Part shown: positions 1 to 8,769 of the stretch, piece by piece
How the letters are laid out: each line of letters opens with the position of its first letter
How positions within the stretch are numbered: position 1 is the first letter of the stretch
Source: Alteromonadaceae bacterium XY-R5
Lineage (GTDB): Bacteria; Pseudomonadota; Gammaproteobacteria; Enterobacterales; Alteromonadaceae
NCBI GenBank assembly: GCA_001660395.1
Contig: LXWE01000002.1
Span: 186,001 to 250,000 of the forward strand
DNA length: 64,000 nt
Reading direction: 5' to 3'
Translations under genes and position numbers: made by a program
The notes under the pieces: model-generated
Told to the model about the DNA's origin: nothing
What the model saw: the letters and a program-made list of their open reading frames with translations, nothing else
Database searches by the model: none

Positions 1-763
1 AGCGACTGCCAAAGTAGGCAAGGGTGAGAATCGCAGTCCCCGCGATGGTCATCGAGACGAGGGTTTTACGTCTCCAGCCGAGGCGATAATGGCCAAACAA
101 GGTAAGGCAAAAGATCCCCCAGGCCACAATAGATAGCACGGTTTTGTGAGCCTGTTCTTTGTCGAACATGTTATCCAGAAAAACAAAACCACTGATTAAA
201 GAAAGTGTAAGCAACAACGTGCCCGTCGCCAGCAATTTAAATAGAATGGTTTCAACCTGCATTAATGGGGGCAGCGATGAATGTAATAAAGACGCTTGCT
301 TCTGTTTCAACCTGGCATTGATATATGAGGTTTGCAGTGCGTAAAGCAAAGCAATCACCAGACAGCCATAGGCCAGTAATGCCAGAGTAATATGGATAAT
401 CAGATTGGGTCGCAATTCAAAGTGCACTATATGGGTTGTGGGGATAAGCAAACCCGCCAAAAGTGCAAGGGCTGCACTGCTATACACAACCGGCAACAAT
501 ATTGCACTCGACATTGTATAAGATGCCAGGCTCATAGAAATTGCGATCACCCATGTCAGCAGGGATGCAACATTCAGCATGCTCATGTTCTGGCCCGGTG
601 CGATGAAAATTTCGTTAGATAGCGTGGCCAGGTGAGTCAGCAGGGAAATCGCGGCCAGTACAGCAATGATTTTAATATTTGGCCCTTGTTGCTTATGCAG
701 GCGAGAAGTTATGTAGCCTGCTGCGCCAAGGTAGAAAAAGATTGCTATGATTCCCGTCAACAT
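1..763 (-). CDS. ypjD: YpjD-like inner membrane protein of the cytochrome c assembly (CcsA/HemX) family, partial
   Basis: This reading frame starts at an ATG (761-763) and runs off the left edge of the window without a stop, so the C-terminus is missing. The 254 visible residues are almost entirely hydrophobic helices (about seven segments), starting MLTGIIAIFFYLGAAGY. Near the window edge is a segment with WGIFCLTLFGHYRLGWRRK, the histidine-containing signature of the CcmC/CcsA/HemX family. Lying divergent from ffh is the usual place of ypjD in gammaproteobacteria. The family is related to haem-handling proteins, but the exact role of YpjD is not established. The assignment is firm at family level. 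Confidence 0.88.
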   Translation of the reverse strand, partial: MLTGIIAIFFYLGAAGYITSRLHKQQGPNIKIIAVLAAISLLTHLATLSNEIFIAPGQNMSMLNVASLLTWVIAISMSLASYTMSSAILLPVVYSSAALALLAGLLIPTTHIVHFELRPNLIIHITLALLAYGCLVIALLYALQTSYINARLKQKQASLLHSSLPPLMQVETILFKLLATGTLLLTLSLISGFVFLDNMFDKEQAHKTVLSIVAWGIFCLTLFGHYRLGWRRKTLVSMTIAGTAILTLAYFGSR

Positions 764-903
764 TGAATTTAACCTGGATGCCTGTTGTTTTTATCAGAGT
801 AATTGTCAGACCTTATTAATAAAAACAATAACAGTCTGAAATTTATCAAGTTAGTATATCCGCTTGTGGGGCGTATTGATATCATCTGATGCCCGCAAGT
901 TGC

Positions 904-950
904 AACAGTTCCCGACAACTGTTCTTATCTTACCCTGCTTTGGGTATAAT
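904..950. promoter_or_regulatory. Candidate ffh promoter with an adjacent inverted repeat
   Basis: A perfect 7-bp inverted repeat (AACAGTT, 904-910, and AACTGTT, 917-923, with a 6-base spacer) lies just upstream of a consensus TATAAT at 945-950. The TATAAT is correctly oriented for ffh, whose ATG is at 984. The -35 region is poor (TTCTTA at best), so the repeat could be an activator or repressor site, or chance. Prediction from sequence only. Confidence 0.35.
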
Positions 951-983
951 CCTCCCAGTTTTGAATCTGTATGTGTGATTTCT

Positions 984-2363
984 ATGTTTGAGAATCTTAC
1001 CGAACGACTCGGCAAAACCCTGAAGGACATAACCGGTCGCGGTCGTCTGACCGAAGATAATATTAAGGATACCTTGCGTGAAGTGCGCATGGCATTGCTG
1101 GAAGCTGATGTCGCCCTGCCGGTAGTGAAAGAGTTCATTAATCAGGTAAAAGAGCGAGCGGTAGGCACAGAAGTTACTAAAAGCCTGAATCCAGGACAGG
1201 TATTCATCAAGATTGTTCGCGACCAACTGGTTGAAGTGATGGGGCAGGCTAACGAAAAGTTAGATTTAGCTGCCCAGCCACCGGCAGTCGTATTGATGGC
1301 CGGTCTTCAGGGGGCGGGTAAAACGACCAGTGTTGGTAAGTTGTCGCGTTTTCTAAAAGAGCGTGAGAAGAAGAAGGTGCTGGTCGTCAGTGCCGACGTT
1401 TACCGCCCTGCTGCGATTAAACAGCTGGAAACCCTGGCGTCAGAGGTAGGTGTTGAGTTTTTCCCTTCAACTGTCGACCAAAAGCCGCAAGACATTGCCC
1501 GAAATGCATTGGACTATGCACGTAAGCATTTCTTTGACGTTCTGATTGTCGATACCGCCGGTCGTTTGCACGTTGATGCAGACATGATGACTGAGATTAA
1601 AGAATTACATCAATTCATCAAACCTATTGAGACCCTGTTCGTGGTAGATGCCATGACCGGGCAAGATGCCGCAAATACCGCAAAAGCGTTTAATGAAGCC
1701 CTGCCGCTTACGGGTGTGGTACTGACCAAAGCAGACGGTGATGCTCGCGGCGGTGCGGCCTTGTCGGTTCGCAACATTACCGGGAAGCCAATCAAATTCC
1801 TGGGTATGGGGGAGAAGCTTGATGCACTAGAGCCATTCCATCCGGATCGTGTGGCATCGCGTATTCTTGGTATGGGTGACGTGCTGTCGCTGATTGAAGA
1901 AGTCGAACGTAAAGTTGACAAAGAAAAAGCGCAGAAGCTGGCGAAGAAAGTACAAAAAGGCCAGGGATTTGACCTGCAGGATTTCAAAGAACAGCTGGAG
2001 CAAATGCGTAACATGGGCGGTATGATGTCCATGTTAGATAAATTGCCTGGTATGGGCAAAATGACAGACCAGATTAAAGACAAAGCGAATGACAAGTCAT
2101 TTAATCAGATGGAAGCCATTATTAATTCGATGACACCAGCCGAACGTGCCCGTCCTGATATTATTAAGGGCTCGCGTAAGCGTCGCATTGCTGCTGGCTC
2201 AGGTACCCAGATTCAGGATGTTAACCGGTTACTTAAGCAATTTATGCAAATGCAGAAGATGATGAAAAAGATGTCAGGTGGCGGTATGAAAAAGATGCTG
2301 CGTGGTATGAAGGGTATGATGCCCCCCGGTGGGCCAGGTGGCATGTTTCCTGGCGGCCGCTAG
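984..2363 (+). CDS. ffh: Signal recognition particle protein Ffh (SRP54 GTPase)
   Basis: Ffh binds 4.5S RNA and hydrophobic signal sequences on nascent chains and delivers ribosomes to FtsY at the inner membrane. The 459-residue product has the N domain, a G domain with P-loop GLQGAGKTTSVGK, DTAGRLHVD and TKADGDARGG, and a methionine-rich M domain ending in Gly/Met repeats (MKKMLRGMKGMMPPGG). An upstream in-frame start at 864 would add 40 residues with no family similarity. MFENLTERL at 984 matches the normal Ffh N-terminus. A strong terminator follows, so the gene is probably a single transcription unit. Confidence 0.97.
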   Translation: MFENLTERLGKTLKDITGRGRLTEDNIKDTLREVRMALLEADVALPVVKEFINQVKERAVGTEVTKSLNPGQVFIKIVRDQLVEVMGQANEKLDLAAQPPAVVLMAGLQGAGKTTSVGKLSRFLKEREKKKVLVVSADVYRPAAIKQLETLASEVGVEFFPSTVDQKPQDIARNALDYARKHFFDVLIVDTAGRLHVDADMMTEIKELHQFIKPIETLFVVDAMTGQDAANTAKAFNEALPLTGVVLTKADGDARGGAALSVRNITGKPIKFLGMGEKLDALEPFHPDRVASRILGMGDVLSLIEEVERKVDKEKAQKLAKKVQKGQGFDLQDFKEQLEQMRNMGGMMSMLDKLPGMGKMTDQIKDKANDKSFNQMEAIINSMTPAERARPDIIKGSRKRRIAAGSGTQIQDVNRLLKQFMQMQKMMKKMSGGGMKKMLRGMKGMMPPGGPGGMFPGGR

Positions 2364-2378
2364 ATCTGTTTTGTGATT

Positions 2379-2409
2379 AAAAAAAGACCCGACTTTTGGG
2401 TCTTTTTTT
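2379..2409 (+). terminator. Rho-independent terminator of ffh
   Basis: A-rich 5' flank, the GACCC/GGGTC stem extended by A-T pairs, and a run of seven T's, starting 16 bases after the ffh stop codon. Confidence 0.9.
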
Positions 2410-2501
2410 GTTTAAGCTTCCTAAAACCCATTCGCTTTTCGTTGAACAGCCTTCTTTCCACATTAAATTAGCCCCAGATCCAGAAAAACGCTGGGTTTTA
2501 G

Positions 2502-2529
2502 TTGCATCGCTGGCCTAAATCCGTACAAT
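2502..2529 (+). promoter_or_regulatory. Candidate sigma-70 promoter of the rpsP operon
   Basis: TTGCAT (2502-2507) and TACAAT (2524-2529) are separated by 16 bp. This gives an untranslated leader of about 80 bases before rpsP. The leader holds the palindrome GTTAACGTTAAC around 2581-2592. Position and spacing fit a housekeeping promoter; not tested. Confidence 0.55.
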
Positions 2530-2615
2530 ACTGCGGCCCTTCACTGGTACTTCATTTTATGGGGTTGGTGAGGGCATTAAGTTAACGTTAACGCTACAAC
2601 GAGTTTGAGGCATTT

Positions 2616-2867
2616 ATGGTTACTATTCGTTTACAGCGTGGTGGCGCGAAAAAGCGTCCATTTTATCAAGTAGTGGTTGCAGACAGCCGTCGTGCACGTA
2701 ACGGACGTTTCATCGAAAACGTTGGTTTCTTCAACCCAACAGCTCAGGGCCAAGCAGAACGTCTGCGTCTGGACCTGGACCGTGTTGAACACTGGGTAGG
2801 ACAAGGCGCTGGCCTGTCTGACCGTGTTGCTAACTTGGTTAAAGAAGCTAAGAAAGCAGCTGCTTAA
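2616..2867 (+). CDS. rpsP: 30S ribosomal protein S16
   Basis: Small-subunit ribosomal protein needed for 30S assembly. The 83 residues start [20 protein letters not shown] and contain the family's conserved [18 protein letters not shown] stretch. Length is normal. It is the first gene of rpsP-rimM-trmD-rplS, with 30 bases to rimM, and is preceded by its own promoter candidate and a leader. Confidence 0.97.
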   Translation: MVTIRLQRGGAKKRPFYQVVVADSRRARNGRFIENVGFFNPTAQGQAERLRLDLDRVEHWVGQGAGLSDRVANLVKEAKKAAA

Positions 2868-2897
2868 TTGCAGCATTGCACATTGATTGAGGTATAG

Positions 2898-3428
2898 ATG
2901 AGTCAGGCGTCTGAGACAGTAGTGATTGGCAAAATCGGTGCTCCTTACGGAGTAAAAGGTTGGGTCAAGATCAACAGCTATACCGATATTTTAGATGGCA
3001 TTTTCGACTATGCCCCCTGGCTTCTGGGCCAGGATGGTCAAGGTCGTGAATTCCAAGTTGACCAATGGCGCAAGCATAATAATGGTCTGATTGCGAAACT
3101 GGTTGGGGTGGAAAGCCGGGATGACGCGGAAGCGATTAAAAATCTCGATATTTCTATTAAAGCTGAACAGCTACCTCCGCTAGAGCAAGATGAATTTTAT
3201 TGGCGCGATTTAATTGGTATGCAGGTGGTGACTGAGTCTGGCTACCACCTGGGAACCGTTAAAGAGTTATTCGAGACAGGTGCGAACGACGTCATGTTGG
3301 TGCGTGCTAATCCGGGTGATGCATTTGGTCAGAAAGAAAGAATGGTGCCTTACCTAGTTGATCAAGTTATCAAGCAGGTAGACATCGCGGCGAATACCAT
3401 CAAGGTAGATTGGGATCCTGGGTTTTAA
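2898..3428 (+). CDS. rimM: Ribosome maturation factor RimM
   Basis: RimM assists maturation of the head of the 30S subunit and binds S19. The 176-residue protein has the N-terminal RimM domain ([18 protein letters not shown]) followed by a PRC-barrel domain from about residue 100 ([31 protein letters not shown]). It ends one base before trmD, so the two are translationally coupled. Second gene of the S16 operon. Confidence 0.96.
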   Translation: MSQASETVVIGKIGAPYGVKGWVKINSYTDILDGIFDYAPWLLGQDGQGREFQVDQWRKHNNGLIAKLVGVESRDDAEAIKNLDISIKAEQLPPLEQDEFYWRDLIGMQVVTESGYHLGTVKELFETGANDVMLVRANPGDAFGQKERMVPYLVDQVIKQVDIAANTIKVDWDPGF

Positions 3429-3429
3429 T

Positions 3430-4194
3430 ATGACCCCACAGCGTTGGTTTGGCGTGATCAGTCTGTTTCCAGAAATGTTTCAGGCGATCACAGAACAGGG
3501 CGTGACCGGTCGGGCCATTAAGAATGGTCTGGTGCAAGTCGAGTGTTTTAATCCTCGTGATTTCACCCACGATAAGCACAGAACGGTTGATGACCGGCCA
3601 TACGGCGGTGGTCCTGGCATGCTAATGATGGTGCAGCCACTAACAGACGCAATTCACGCGGCCAAAAAGGTGGCGGGAACAGATGCTAAGGTGATTTACC
3701 TTTCGCCTCAGGGGCGTAAGTTAGACCAGGAAGGTGTTCAGTATTTAGCGCAAAGCAACAAGATAATTCTGGTTGCAGGTCGATATGAAGGTATTGATGA
3801 GCGTGTAATACAAGCTGAAGTTGATGAAGAATGGTCCATTGGTGATTATGTTCTCAGCGGCGGTGAACTGCCTGCGATGATTTTAATGGATGCGGTGGCG
3901 CGATTTGTGCCGGGCGTACTAGGGCATGAGCAATCTGCTGAGCAGGACTCATTCACTAACGGCCTGCTGGATTGTCCACATTATACGCGTCCGGAAAATC
4001 TCGATGGTCGACTGGTACCTGAGGTGTTATTAAGTGGTAATCACGAAAAAATCAGACAGTGGCGTTTAAAGCAATCGCTAGGTAGAACCTGGCAACGACG
4101 CCCTGAATTACTTAACGACCTAGCTCTGACTGAGGAGCAGCAAGCGTTACTCGTTGAATTTCAGCGAGAGGTGCTGCAGCAAGATGACAGTTAA
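3430..4194 (+). CDS. trmD: tRNA (guanine-37-N1)-methyltransferase TrmD
   Basis: TrmD uses S-adenosylmethionine to methylate G37 next to the anticodon, which prevents +1 frameshifting. The 254-residue product shows the knotted SAM site ([32 protein letters not shown]) and the linker plus C-terminal tRNA-binding domain. ATG begins one base after the rimM stop. Normal length and usual operon position. Confidence 0.97.
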   Translation: MTPQRWFGVISLFPEMFQAITEQGVTGRAIKNGLVQVECFNPRDFTHDKHRTVDDRPYGGGPGMLMMVQPLTDAIHAAKKVAGTDAKVIYLSPQGRKLDQEGVQYLAQSNKIILVAGRYEGIDERVIQAEVDEEWSIGDYVLSGGELPAMILMDAVARFVPGVLGHEQSAEQDSFTNGLLDCPHYTRPENLDGRLVPEVLLSGNHEKIRQWRLKQSLGRTWQRRPELLNDLALTEEQQALLVEFQREVLQQDDS

Positions 4195-4210
4195 ACTAGG
4201 ATGAGAGGAT

Positions 4211-4573
4211 ATGATGGCCAAAGTCACTCAAGATATCATCAAAAAAATTGAGGAAGCTCAGCTGAAATCTGACGTACCATCTTTTGGTGCCGGTGATACA
4301 GTTGTTGTTCAAGTACGTGTAAAAGAAGGCGAAAAAGAGCGTCTTCAGGCATACGAAGGCGTTGTAATCGCGAAGCGTAACCGTGGCCTGCACTCTGCTT
4401 TCACTGTTCGTAAGATCTCTAGCGGTGAAGGTGTTGAGCGTGTATTCCAAACCCACAGCCCTGCCATTGCTTCTATTGAAGTGAAACGTCGTGGTGCTGT
4501 TCGTCGTGCTAAGCTTTATTACTTGCGTGAACGTTCAGGTAAATCTGCACGTATCAAAGAGAAGCTTAACTAA
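4211..4573 (+). CDS. rplS: 50S ribosomal protein L19
   Basis: L19 sits at the 30S-50S interface. The product matches the family throughout, including [26 protein letters not shown] and [17 protein letters not shown]. Two adjacent ATGs (4211 and 4214) follow a GAGAGGA ribosome-binding site. The first is taken here (120 residues), but the second is equally possible. Last gene of the S16 operon, followed by one or two terminators. Confidence 0.97.
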   Translation: MMAKVTQDIIKKIEEAQLKSDVPSFGAGDTVVVQVRVKEGEKERLQAYEGVVIAKRNRGLHSAFTVRKISSGEGVERVFQTHSPAIASIEVKRRGAVRRAKLYYLRERSGKSARIKEKLN

Positions 4574-4602
4574 GATTAATTTTTCGTTAGCGTTAACTTA
4601 TA

Positions 4603-4627
4603 GAAAAGCCCGCATTTGCGGGCTTTT
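4603..4627 (+). terminator. Terminator of the rpsP-rplS operon
   Basis: AAAAGCCCGC/GCGGGCTTTTT hairpin with a small ATTT loop and a T run, 30 bases after the rplS stop. A second, weaker hairpin (GGCTA AAAA TAGCC then AGTTTTT, 4636-4656) follows and may act as a backup terminator. Confidence 0.9.
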
Positions 4628-4696
4628 TGCTTTTTGGCTAAAAATAGCCAGTTTTTAGTCTTGCATTCATGCGGTGATTTTGAGAAAGTCAGTCGT

Positions 4697-4762
4697 ATGA
4701 AAAAAGTTCAAATCCTAATTCAAGTCATTCTAGTCATCATTCTTAACAGAATGGTGGGTTGA
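4697..4762 (+). CDS. Candidate 21-residue leader peptide rich in Ile, Leu and Val
   Basis: A short frame, too small for routine gene calling, encodes MKKVQILIQVILVIILNRMV plus G. Residues 4-16 are almost all branched-chain (with two rare-type CTA leucine codons). The upstream GAGAAAG is a weak ribosome-binding site. It ends 24 bases before a strong terminator, and its last codons (GGTGGGTT, 4753-4760) can pair with the 5' arm of that terminator. This is the layout of an attenuator leader such as ilvL, ivbL or leuL. The downstream genes are not obviously for branched-chain metabolism. It could instead be a tiny membrane peptide, or chance in an AT-rich spacer. Confidence 0.4.
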   Translation: MKKVQILIQVILVIILNRMVG

Positions 4763-4812
4763 TTTGTATTAGCAAAAATTTCAAGAAACCCGCCTCAAAG
4801 GCGGGTTTTTTT
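4753..4812 (+). promoter_or_regulatory. Candidate transcription attenuator (antiterminator/terminator pair)
   Basis: Terminator: AAACCCGCC (4786-4794) and GGCGGGTTT (4800-4808) with a 5-base loop and a T run to 4812. Competing helix: GGTGGGTT (4753-4760) pairs over eight positions, with one G-U pair, to AACCCGCC (4787-4794). The two structures exclude each other. The upstream arm is covered when a ribosome reaches the stop of the short frame, which would favour termination; stalling earlier would leave it free. Mechanism is inferred from base pairing only. Confidence 0.5.
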
Positions 4813-4848
4813 ATAGCGTCTTTGAGGGTTAACCACCAAGGAGACGTT

Positions 4849-5256
4849 ATGCAACCCGAACAATCGCGCTTACAGTCATTCACCTATCAATTGTTTAATG
4901 CCAGTCTGTCCTGTGTAAGTCAGTACTACGCCAAAGATGCCGTATTTGAAATGCGTCCGGGGCGCAGTGTGAGCGGTCATGAACAAATCTGCCTGGCATT
5001 ACACAGCTGCCTGGGGATTGCGGCTGAACGCTCCGTTATCGAAGTGGGTGAGCAACAGGTTTCTCAATTGAAAGACCAGATGGTGATCCACACTACGTAC
5101 TATTTTGCCTCACGCAAGGGGCCGACACCTGAATGTCTGGAGCCTCATTATGCGTTACAACTTTTGAAAAAAGGCGGCAATGGACAATGGCAATGTGTGT
5201 TCCATAAGCTCCTGGTAAGTAAGGACTGTGGTCGCTGGCGCGATTTGTTACACTAG
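4849..5256 (+). CDS. NTF2-like (SnoaL-type) small protein, function unknown
   Basis: Start chosen at the ATG with a good AAGGAG site (4838-4843); an in-frame upstream start would read through the terminator hairpin. The 135 residues (LFNASLSCVSQYYAKDAVFEMRPGRSVSGHEQI, later VIHTTYYF and WQCVFHKLLV) have the helix-then-curved-sheet pattern of the NTF2/SnoaL fold. Such proteins are enzymes or ligand-binding subunits, but no substrate can be named. It leads a short operon with the acetyltransferase at 5290 and the DnaJ-related gene at 5878. The fold assignment is moderate confidence. Confidence 0.6.
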   Translation: MQPEQSRLQSFTYQLFNASLSCVSQYYAKDAVFEMRPGRSVSGHEQICLALHSCLGIAAERSVIEVGEQQVSQLKDQMVIHTTYYFASRKGPTPECLEPHYALQLLKKGGNGQWQCVFHKLLVSKDCGRWRDLLH

Positions 5257-5289
5257 TTCTAAACCAGCGACTAAGACACTTGGTTGACC

Positions 5290-5877
5290 ATGTCAGACAA
5301 AGAATTCGAAAAAGCACAAGTAGAGAAGGCCAGACTTTCGCGCGGAGAATTGTATTTTCCCAGTAATAAAACCCTTCAGGCTGAACGCGAGCATGCTAAG
5401 CAGCTGTGCTATCAGTTTAATCAGTGTGCACCGGACGATAAAAAGGCACGGCGACAGTGGTTGACTCAACTATTAGGAAACAGTTCAAATCCTTGGATTG
5501 AGGCACCGTTTTATTGTGATTATGGTTACAACATTCACACAGGCGTGAATTTCTATGCGAATCATGGCGTAACGATTTTAGATGCGGCACCAGTAACCTT
5601 TGGAGACGATGTGTTGCTTGGCCCGGGTGTGCTGATTAGCACCGCGTCACATCCTCTTTCCCCCGATTTACGTAAAAAGGGGCTGGAAACAGCATTACCT
5701 ATCATCGTTGGCAACAATGTTTGGATTGGCATGGGGGCTAAGATTCTTCCGGGGGTGACGATTGGTGATAACACAGTGATTGCTGCCGGGGCGGTGGTGA
5801 ATAAAAGTGTACCGGCGAATGTGATGGTGGCAGGTGTACCGGCTCAGATTAAGACGAATATAGAGTTGGAAGCTTAG
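5290..5877 (+). CDS. Sugar O-acetyltransferase (maltose/galactoside acetyltransferase type)
   Basis: Acetyl-CoA-dependent transferase of the left-handed beta-helix (hexapeptide) family. The 195 residues carry an N-terminal Mac domain (ELYFPSNKTLQAEREHAKQL), FYCDYGYNIHTGVNFYANHG, LISTASHPL with the catalytic histidine, and hexapeptide repeats (VWIGMGAKILPGVTIGDN, VIAAGAVV). The ATG at 5290 is preferred to a TTG two codons upstream. The next gene begins with the base after this stop codon, so they are probably cotranscribed. The acceptor sugar cannot be told from sequence. Confidence 0.88.
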   Translation: MSDKEFEKAQVEKARLSRGELYFPSNKTLQAEREHAKQLCYQFNQCAPDDKKARRQWLTQLLGNSSNPWIEAPFYCDYGYNIHTGVNFYANHGVTILDAAPVTFGDDVLLGPGVLISTASHPLSPDLRKKGLETALPIIVGNNVWIGMGAKILPGVTIGDNTVIAAGAVVNKSVPANVMVAGVPAQIKTNIELEA

Positions 5878-6477
5878 GTGTCACTGAAGTTAGAAAGCAT
5901 CAAACTGGCCATAGAGGCGATTTTGATTAGTCATGGTACTGAAGGGATCAGCGAGTATGAGCTAATCAAGCGTTTGCAAAACGCCCCATACGCCTTACTT
6001 GAGCCAGATGCCTGTCGAGCGCCGTTGGGATTGTTTCAAACCCATTTTGTGGTATTTCACTGTCTGTATTCATTGCGAGAGCAAATGCTGATTGAGCATC
6101 AGGGATGGTTATTTATATCAGCCTTAAAAATTGAATTGCAGCCCTGGTATCAGGGGCAGGTAGGAATTGAACAGCATGATCCATTGCAAAGCTATTATCT
6201 GGATTGGCAAAACTTTCGACAGACCGGAGAACAAGAAGTCAATGCGATGCTTGATGACTTCTGGAAGCGAATGGCAGGCCAAACCAGTTCGGTAAGCGAA
6301 GCAGAGAAGGCCTTGGCACTGCAGGACATGGAATTAGACGAGCTGGTAAGTTTAGCCCAGTTGAAACGCCAATACCGACGATTACTGCACCTCTACCATC
6401 CTGATAAAGGTGGTGAGCATGAACATTGTGTGCGCATTGAACAAGCATACTGGCTTTTAAAACGAGCGTTGGTTTAA
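5878..6477 (+). CDS. DnaJ-related protein with C-terminal J domain
   Basis: 199 residues starting at a GTG directly abutting the acetyltransferase stop. The N-terminal ~120 residues match the DNAJ-related family of gammaproteobacteria (LESIKLAIEAILISHGTEGISEYELIKRLQ). The C-terminal end is a short J domain, LKRQYRRLLHLYHPDKGG, with the HPD motif that stimulates DnaK ATPase. There is no Gly/Phe region or zinc centre, so it is probably a specialised co-chaperone. It converges with the EAL gene and overlaps it by four bases (6474-6477). Confidence 0.82.
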   Translation: MSLKLESIKLAIEAILISHGTEGISEYELIKRLQNAPYALLEPDACRAPLGLFQTHFVVFHCLYSLREQMLIEHQGWLFISALKIELQPWYQGQVGIEQHDPLQSYYLDWQNFRQTGEQEVNAMLDDFWKRMAGQTSSVSEAEKALALQDMELDELVSLAQLKRQYRRLLHLYHPDKGGEHEHCVRIEQAYWLLKRALV

Positions 6478-8735
6478 AGTACTCCGGATTTTCCGCATGA
6501 TTGCTGCATGAAATAGGAGAAATAGCCTTCATCTAATGGTTTGCTAAACCAGTAGCCCTGAATTTCCTGACATCCCATTTTCTTTAATGCCATGCATTGG
6601 TCCTCTTCTTCTACGCCTTCAGCAATCACGGTTAAGTTAAGATTAATTCCCAGATTGATGATGGTTCTGACAATAGATGCTCTGGCACTGTCTGTGAGCA
6701 TGCCATGCACAAATGACTGATCAATTTTTAGTTTATCAATGGGAAATTGCGCCAGGTAACTTAAAGATGAATAGCCTGTACCAAAATCGTCGATGGCTAG
6801 CTTTACTCCCATCTTTTTCAGCTTTGTCATTGCTGTGATTGTATCGCGCTCGTTATATAAGATAACGCCCTCTGTCAGCTCTAGTTCCAGATTTTCGGCA
6901 GGTAAACCCGAATGGGCCAGGGCTTCTTCTACCTGCACTACAAAATCTGGCTGGATAAATTGCTTGGGTGAAATATTAATGGCGAAAACCAAGTCGTTGA
7001 ATCCTTGATCCAACAATGCTTTTCCTTTTTCGCAGGCCGTTTTTAATACCCATTCTCCCAATTGCAAAATAAAGCCTGAACGCTCAGCTAGGGGGATAAA
7101 TTCGGCTGGCGATACCCATTGGTCTTCACGCTTCCAACGTAATAGCAGTTCAGCTCCGGTAATGGTTTCAGACTCAATAGCGAACTGGGGCTGAAAATAC
7201 AGTTCAAAGTCCTGATTATGTAGCGCCTGACGCATGTCCTGAATCAGTTCTTGTTGATGCTGAATAGTTTCACCCAATGAACGGTCAAAAATATGAAAGC
7301 AAGCGTCATTACTGGCTGCATGGTCCAGTGCAATTCTGGCGTATTTAAGCAAATCCTGATTGGTGTGGCTGTGTTCTGGGAAAGCTGCAAACCCATAGTC
7401 CAGTTCTACCTGATACTGTTGCAGCAATGAGTGGTCCCGTAATCGAGACGTCAGATTGTCGGTTAACTGCGCGACTTTTTCCTGGCTTAGGGGGGCGAAT
7501 AATATTACGGCAAAGTTTTTGTCGCCTATGTGATAAATCATCAGTTCATCTGGGTAAGTTCGGCTAATGCGTGTGAGTAAATTGGCTAGTTCGTTAATGA
7601 CTTGCTGAGCAATATTCATATTATGACCTGACAGCAATTGACTGTATGAACGTAGCTCAAGCAAACCCAGAATGAATGGCGGTTTACCCGTACAAAAATT
7701 GCTTAGGTCTTCCTGAAAGCGGTATAGATTTGCGATGCCAGTTTTGGGATGGTGGTAGGCCTGAAACTGCAATTTACGCTCAATTTCCTTTTTGCCACTG
7801 ATATCGGTTAGGTGTAAATCCCATTCCTGCTGGTCTTCTAAATAATGCAGTTCACATTCAAACGATCGGTTCTCGAGCTGATATTCAAAGCGGGTAAAGT
7901 GTTGGCCAAACTCAATCACCGCCTGTTGGTGTTCTTCTAAATCGATGGGCAGCAGGTCTTCCGCATGTTCTTTATGACTTTGTGACATAACCCGGTATGT
8001 CGCAGGGTTAGCGTAGGTAACTTTATTTTGCTGGTTTAAACTTAAAATGGGGTTGGGGTTACGTTTTGGAAAGAGTGACAAACGCTGGTTGGCATTGGCG
8101 TAATGCAAATAAACCTTGATTGCTCTGGCTACAATCGCTGCGATCAAAAGTGTTATAGCAACATATACAATGACAGAGAAGCGAATCGAGGACAAACTTG
8201 TGCGGGTAAGATGCAGACCTTCTGTAATGTTGCGCTGAACCTGATTAGTCAGGGCCTGAATATGAGGGGTAAAGTCTTTTCTAAGCTGAGATAAGCGGGC
8301 GAGTTGATCACGGGCTAAATCCCAGTCGGTACCCGTGGTTAAGCGGTTTTGCATATTCTGGTCGAAGTCACGAGCCAATTGCTGGATTTCTGCCACGGTG
8401 GCGTGGATAACTGCTAATGCCTCAGTTGAGCCAAAATGTTGTTGCATGGCCAATAAAATATCATTCGCTTTATCACCTGCTTCATCAAAACATTCGGTAA
8501 AAAAGGCTCGTTCAAAGGTCGCGTAATATTCGTATAAGCAGCGTTCCTGATCGGTTAACTGAAACACCAGTTGCTGAAATTCGGCATAGGCGGGAAGCTC
8601 TTTTTCAACGAGTTTGGATGCGGAGGCGTTAATTCTGTCGCCGAGAAAAAACACCAGTACGGAGATACCAAGCGCCAGGCAAAGCATGGCGGCAAAGATA
8701 AGATTAATGCGCTTTGTTGAAGCCTTTTGTTTCAT
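6474..8735 (-). CDS. Membrane c-di-GMP phosphodiesterase (degenerate GGDEF plus EAL)
   Basis: About 753 residues from the ATG at 8735 (a GTG four codons earlier is possible). Order: membrane segment near residues 10-28, a helical extracytoplasmic sensor to ~185, a second membrane segment ~190-207, a PAS-like region, a GGDEF domain and a C-terminal EAL domain. The GGDEF signature is lost (HIGDKNFAVIL), so cyclase activity is unlikely. The EAL domain keeps its residues: GAELLLRW, INISPKQF, ELTEGVIL, DDFGTGYSSL, KIDQSF, AEGVEEE and GYWFSKPL. It should therefore hydrolyse c-di-GMP under control of a periplasmic signal. It lies downstream of a TonB receptor on the same strand, separated by a long hairpin. 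Confidence 0.88.
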   Translation of the reverse strand: MKQKASTKRINLIFAAMLCLALGISVLVFFLGDRINASASKLVEKELPAYAEFQQLVFQLTDQERCLYEYYATFERAFFTECFDEAGDKANDILLAMQQHFGSTEALAVIHATVAEIQQLARDFDQNMQNRLTTGTDWDLARDQLARLSQLRKDFTPHIQALTNQVQRNITEGLHLTRTSLSSIRFSVIVYVAITLLIAAIVARAIKVYLHYANANQRLSLFPKRNPNPILSLNQQNKVTYANPATYRVMSQSHKEHAEDLLPIDLEEHQQAVIEFGQHFTRFEYQLENRSFECELHYLEDQQEWDLHLTDISGKKEIERKLQFQAYHHPKTGIANLYRFQEDLSNFCTGKPPFILGLLELRSYSQLLSGHNMNIAQQVINELANLLTRISRTYPDELMIYHIGDKNFAVILFAPLSQEKVAQLTDNLTSRLRDHSLLQQYQVELDYGFAAFPEHSHTNQDLLKYARIALDHAASNDACFHIFDRSLGETIQHQQELIQDMRQALHNQDFELYFQPQFAIESETITGAELLLRWKREDQWVSPAEFIPLAERSGFILQLGEWVLKTACEKGKALLDQGFNDLVFAINISPKQFIQPDFVVQVEEALAHSGLPAENLELELTEGVILYNERDTITAMTKLKKMGVKLAIDDFGTGYSSLSYLAQFPIDKLKIDQSFVHGMLTDSARASIVRTIINLGINLNLTVIAEGVEEEDQCMALKKMGCQEIQGYWFSKPLDEGYFSYFMQQSCGKSGVL

Positions 8736-8769
8736 TATCCCTGGCACTTTAGTTGCGATGTGTTTTCTT

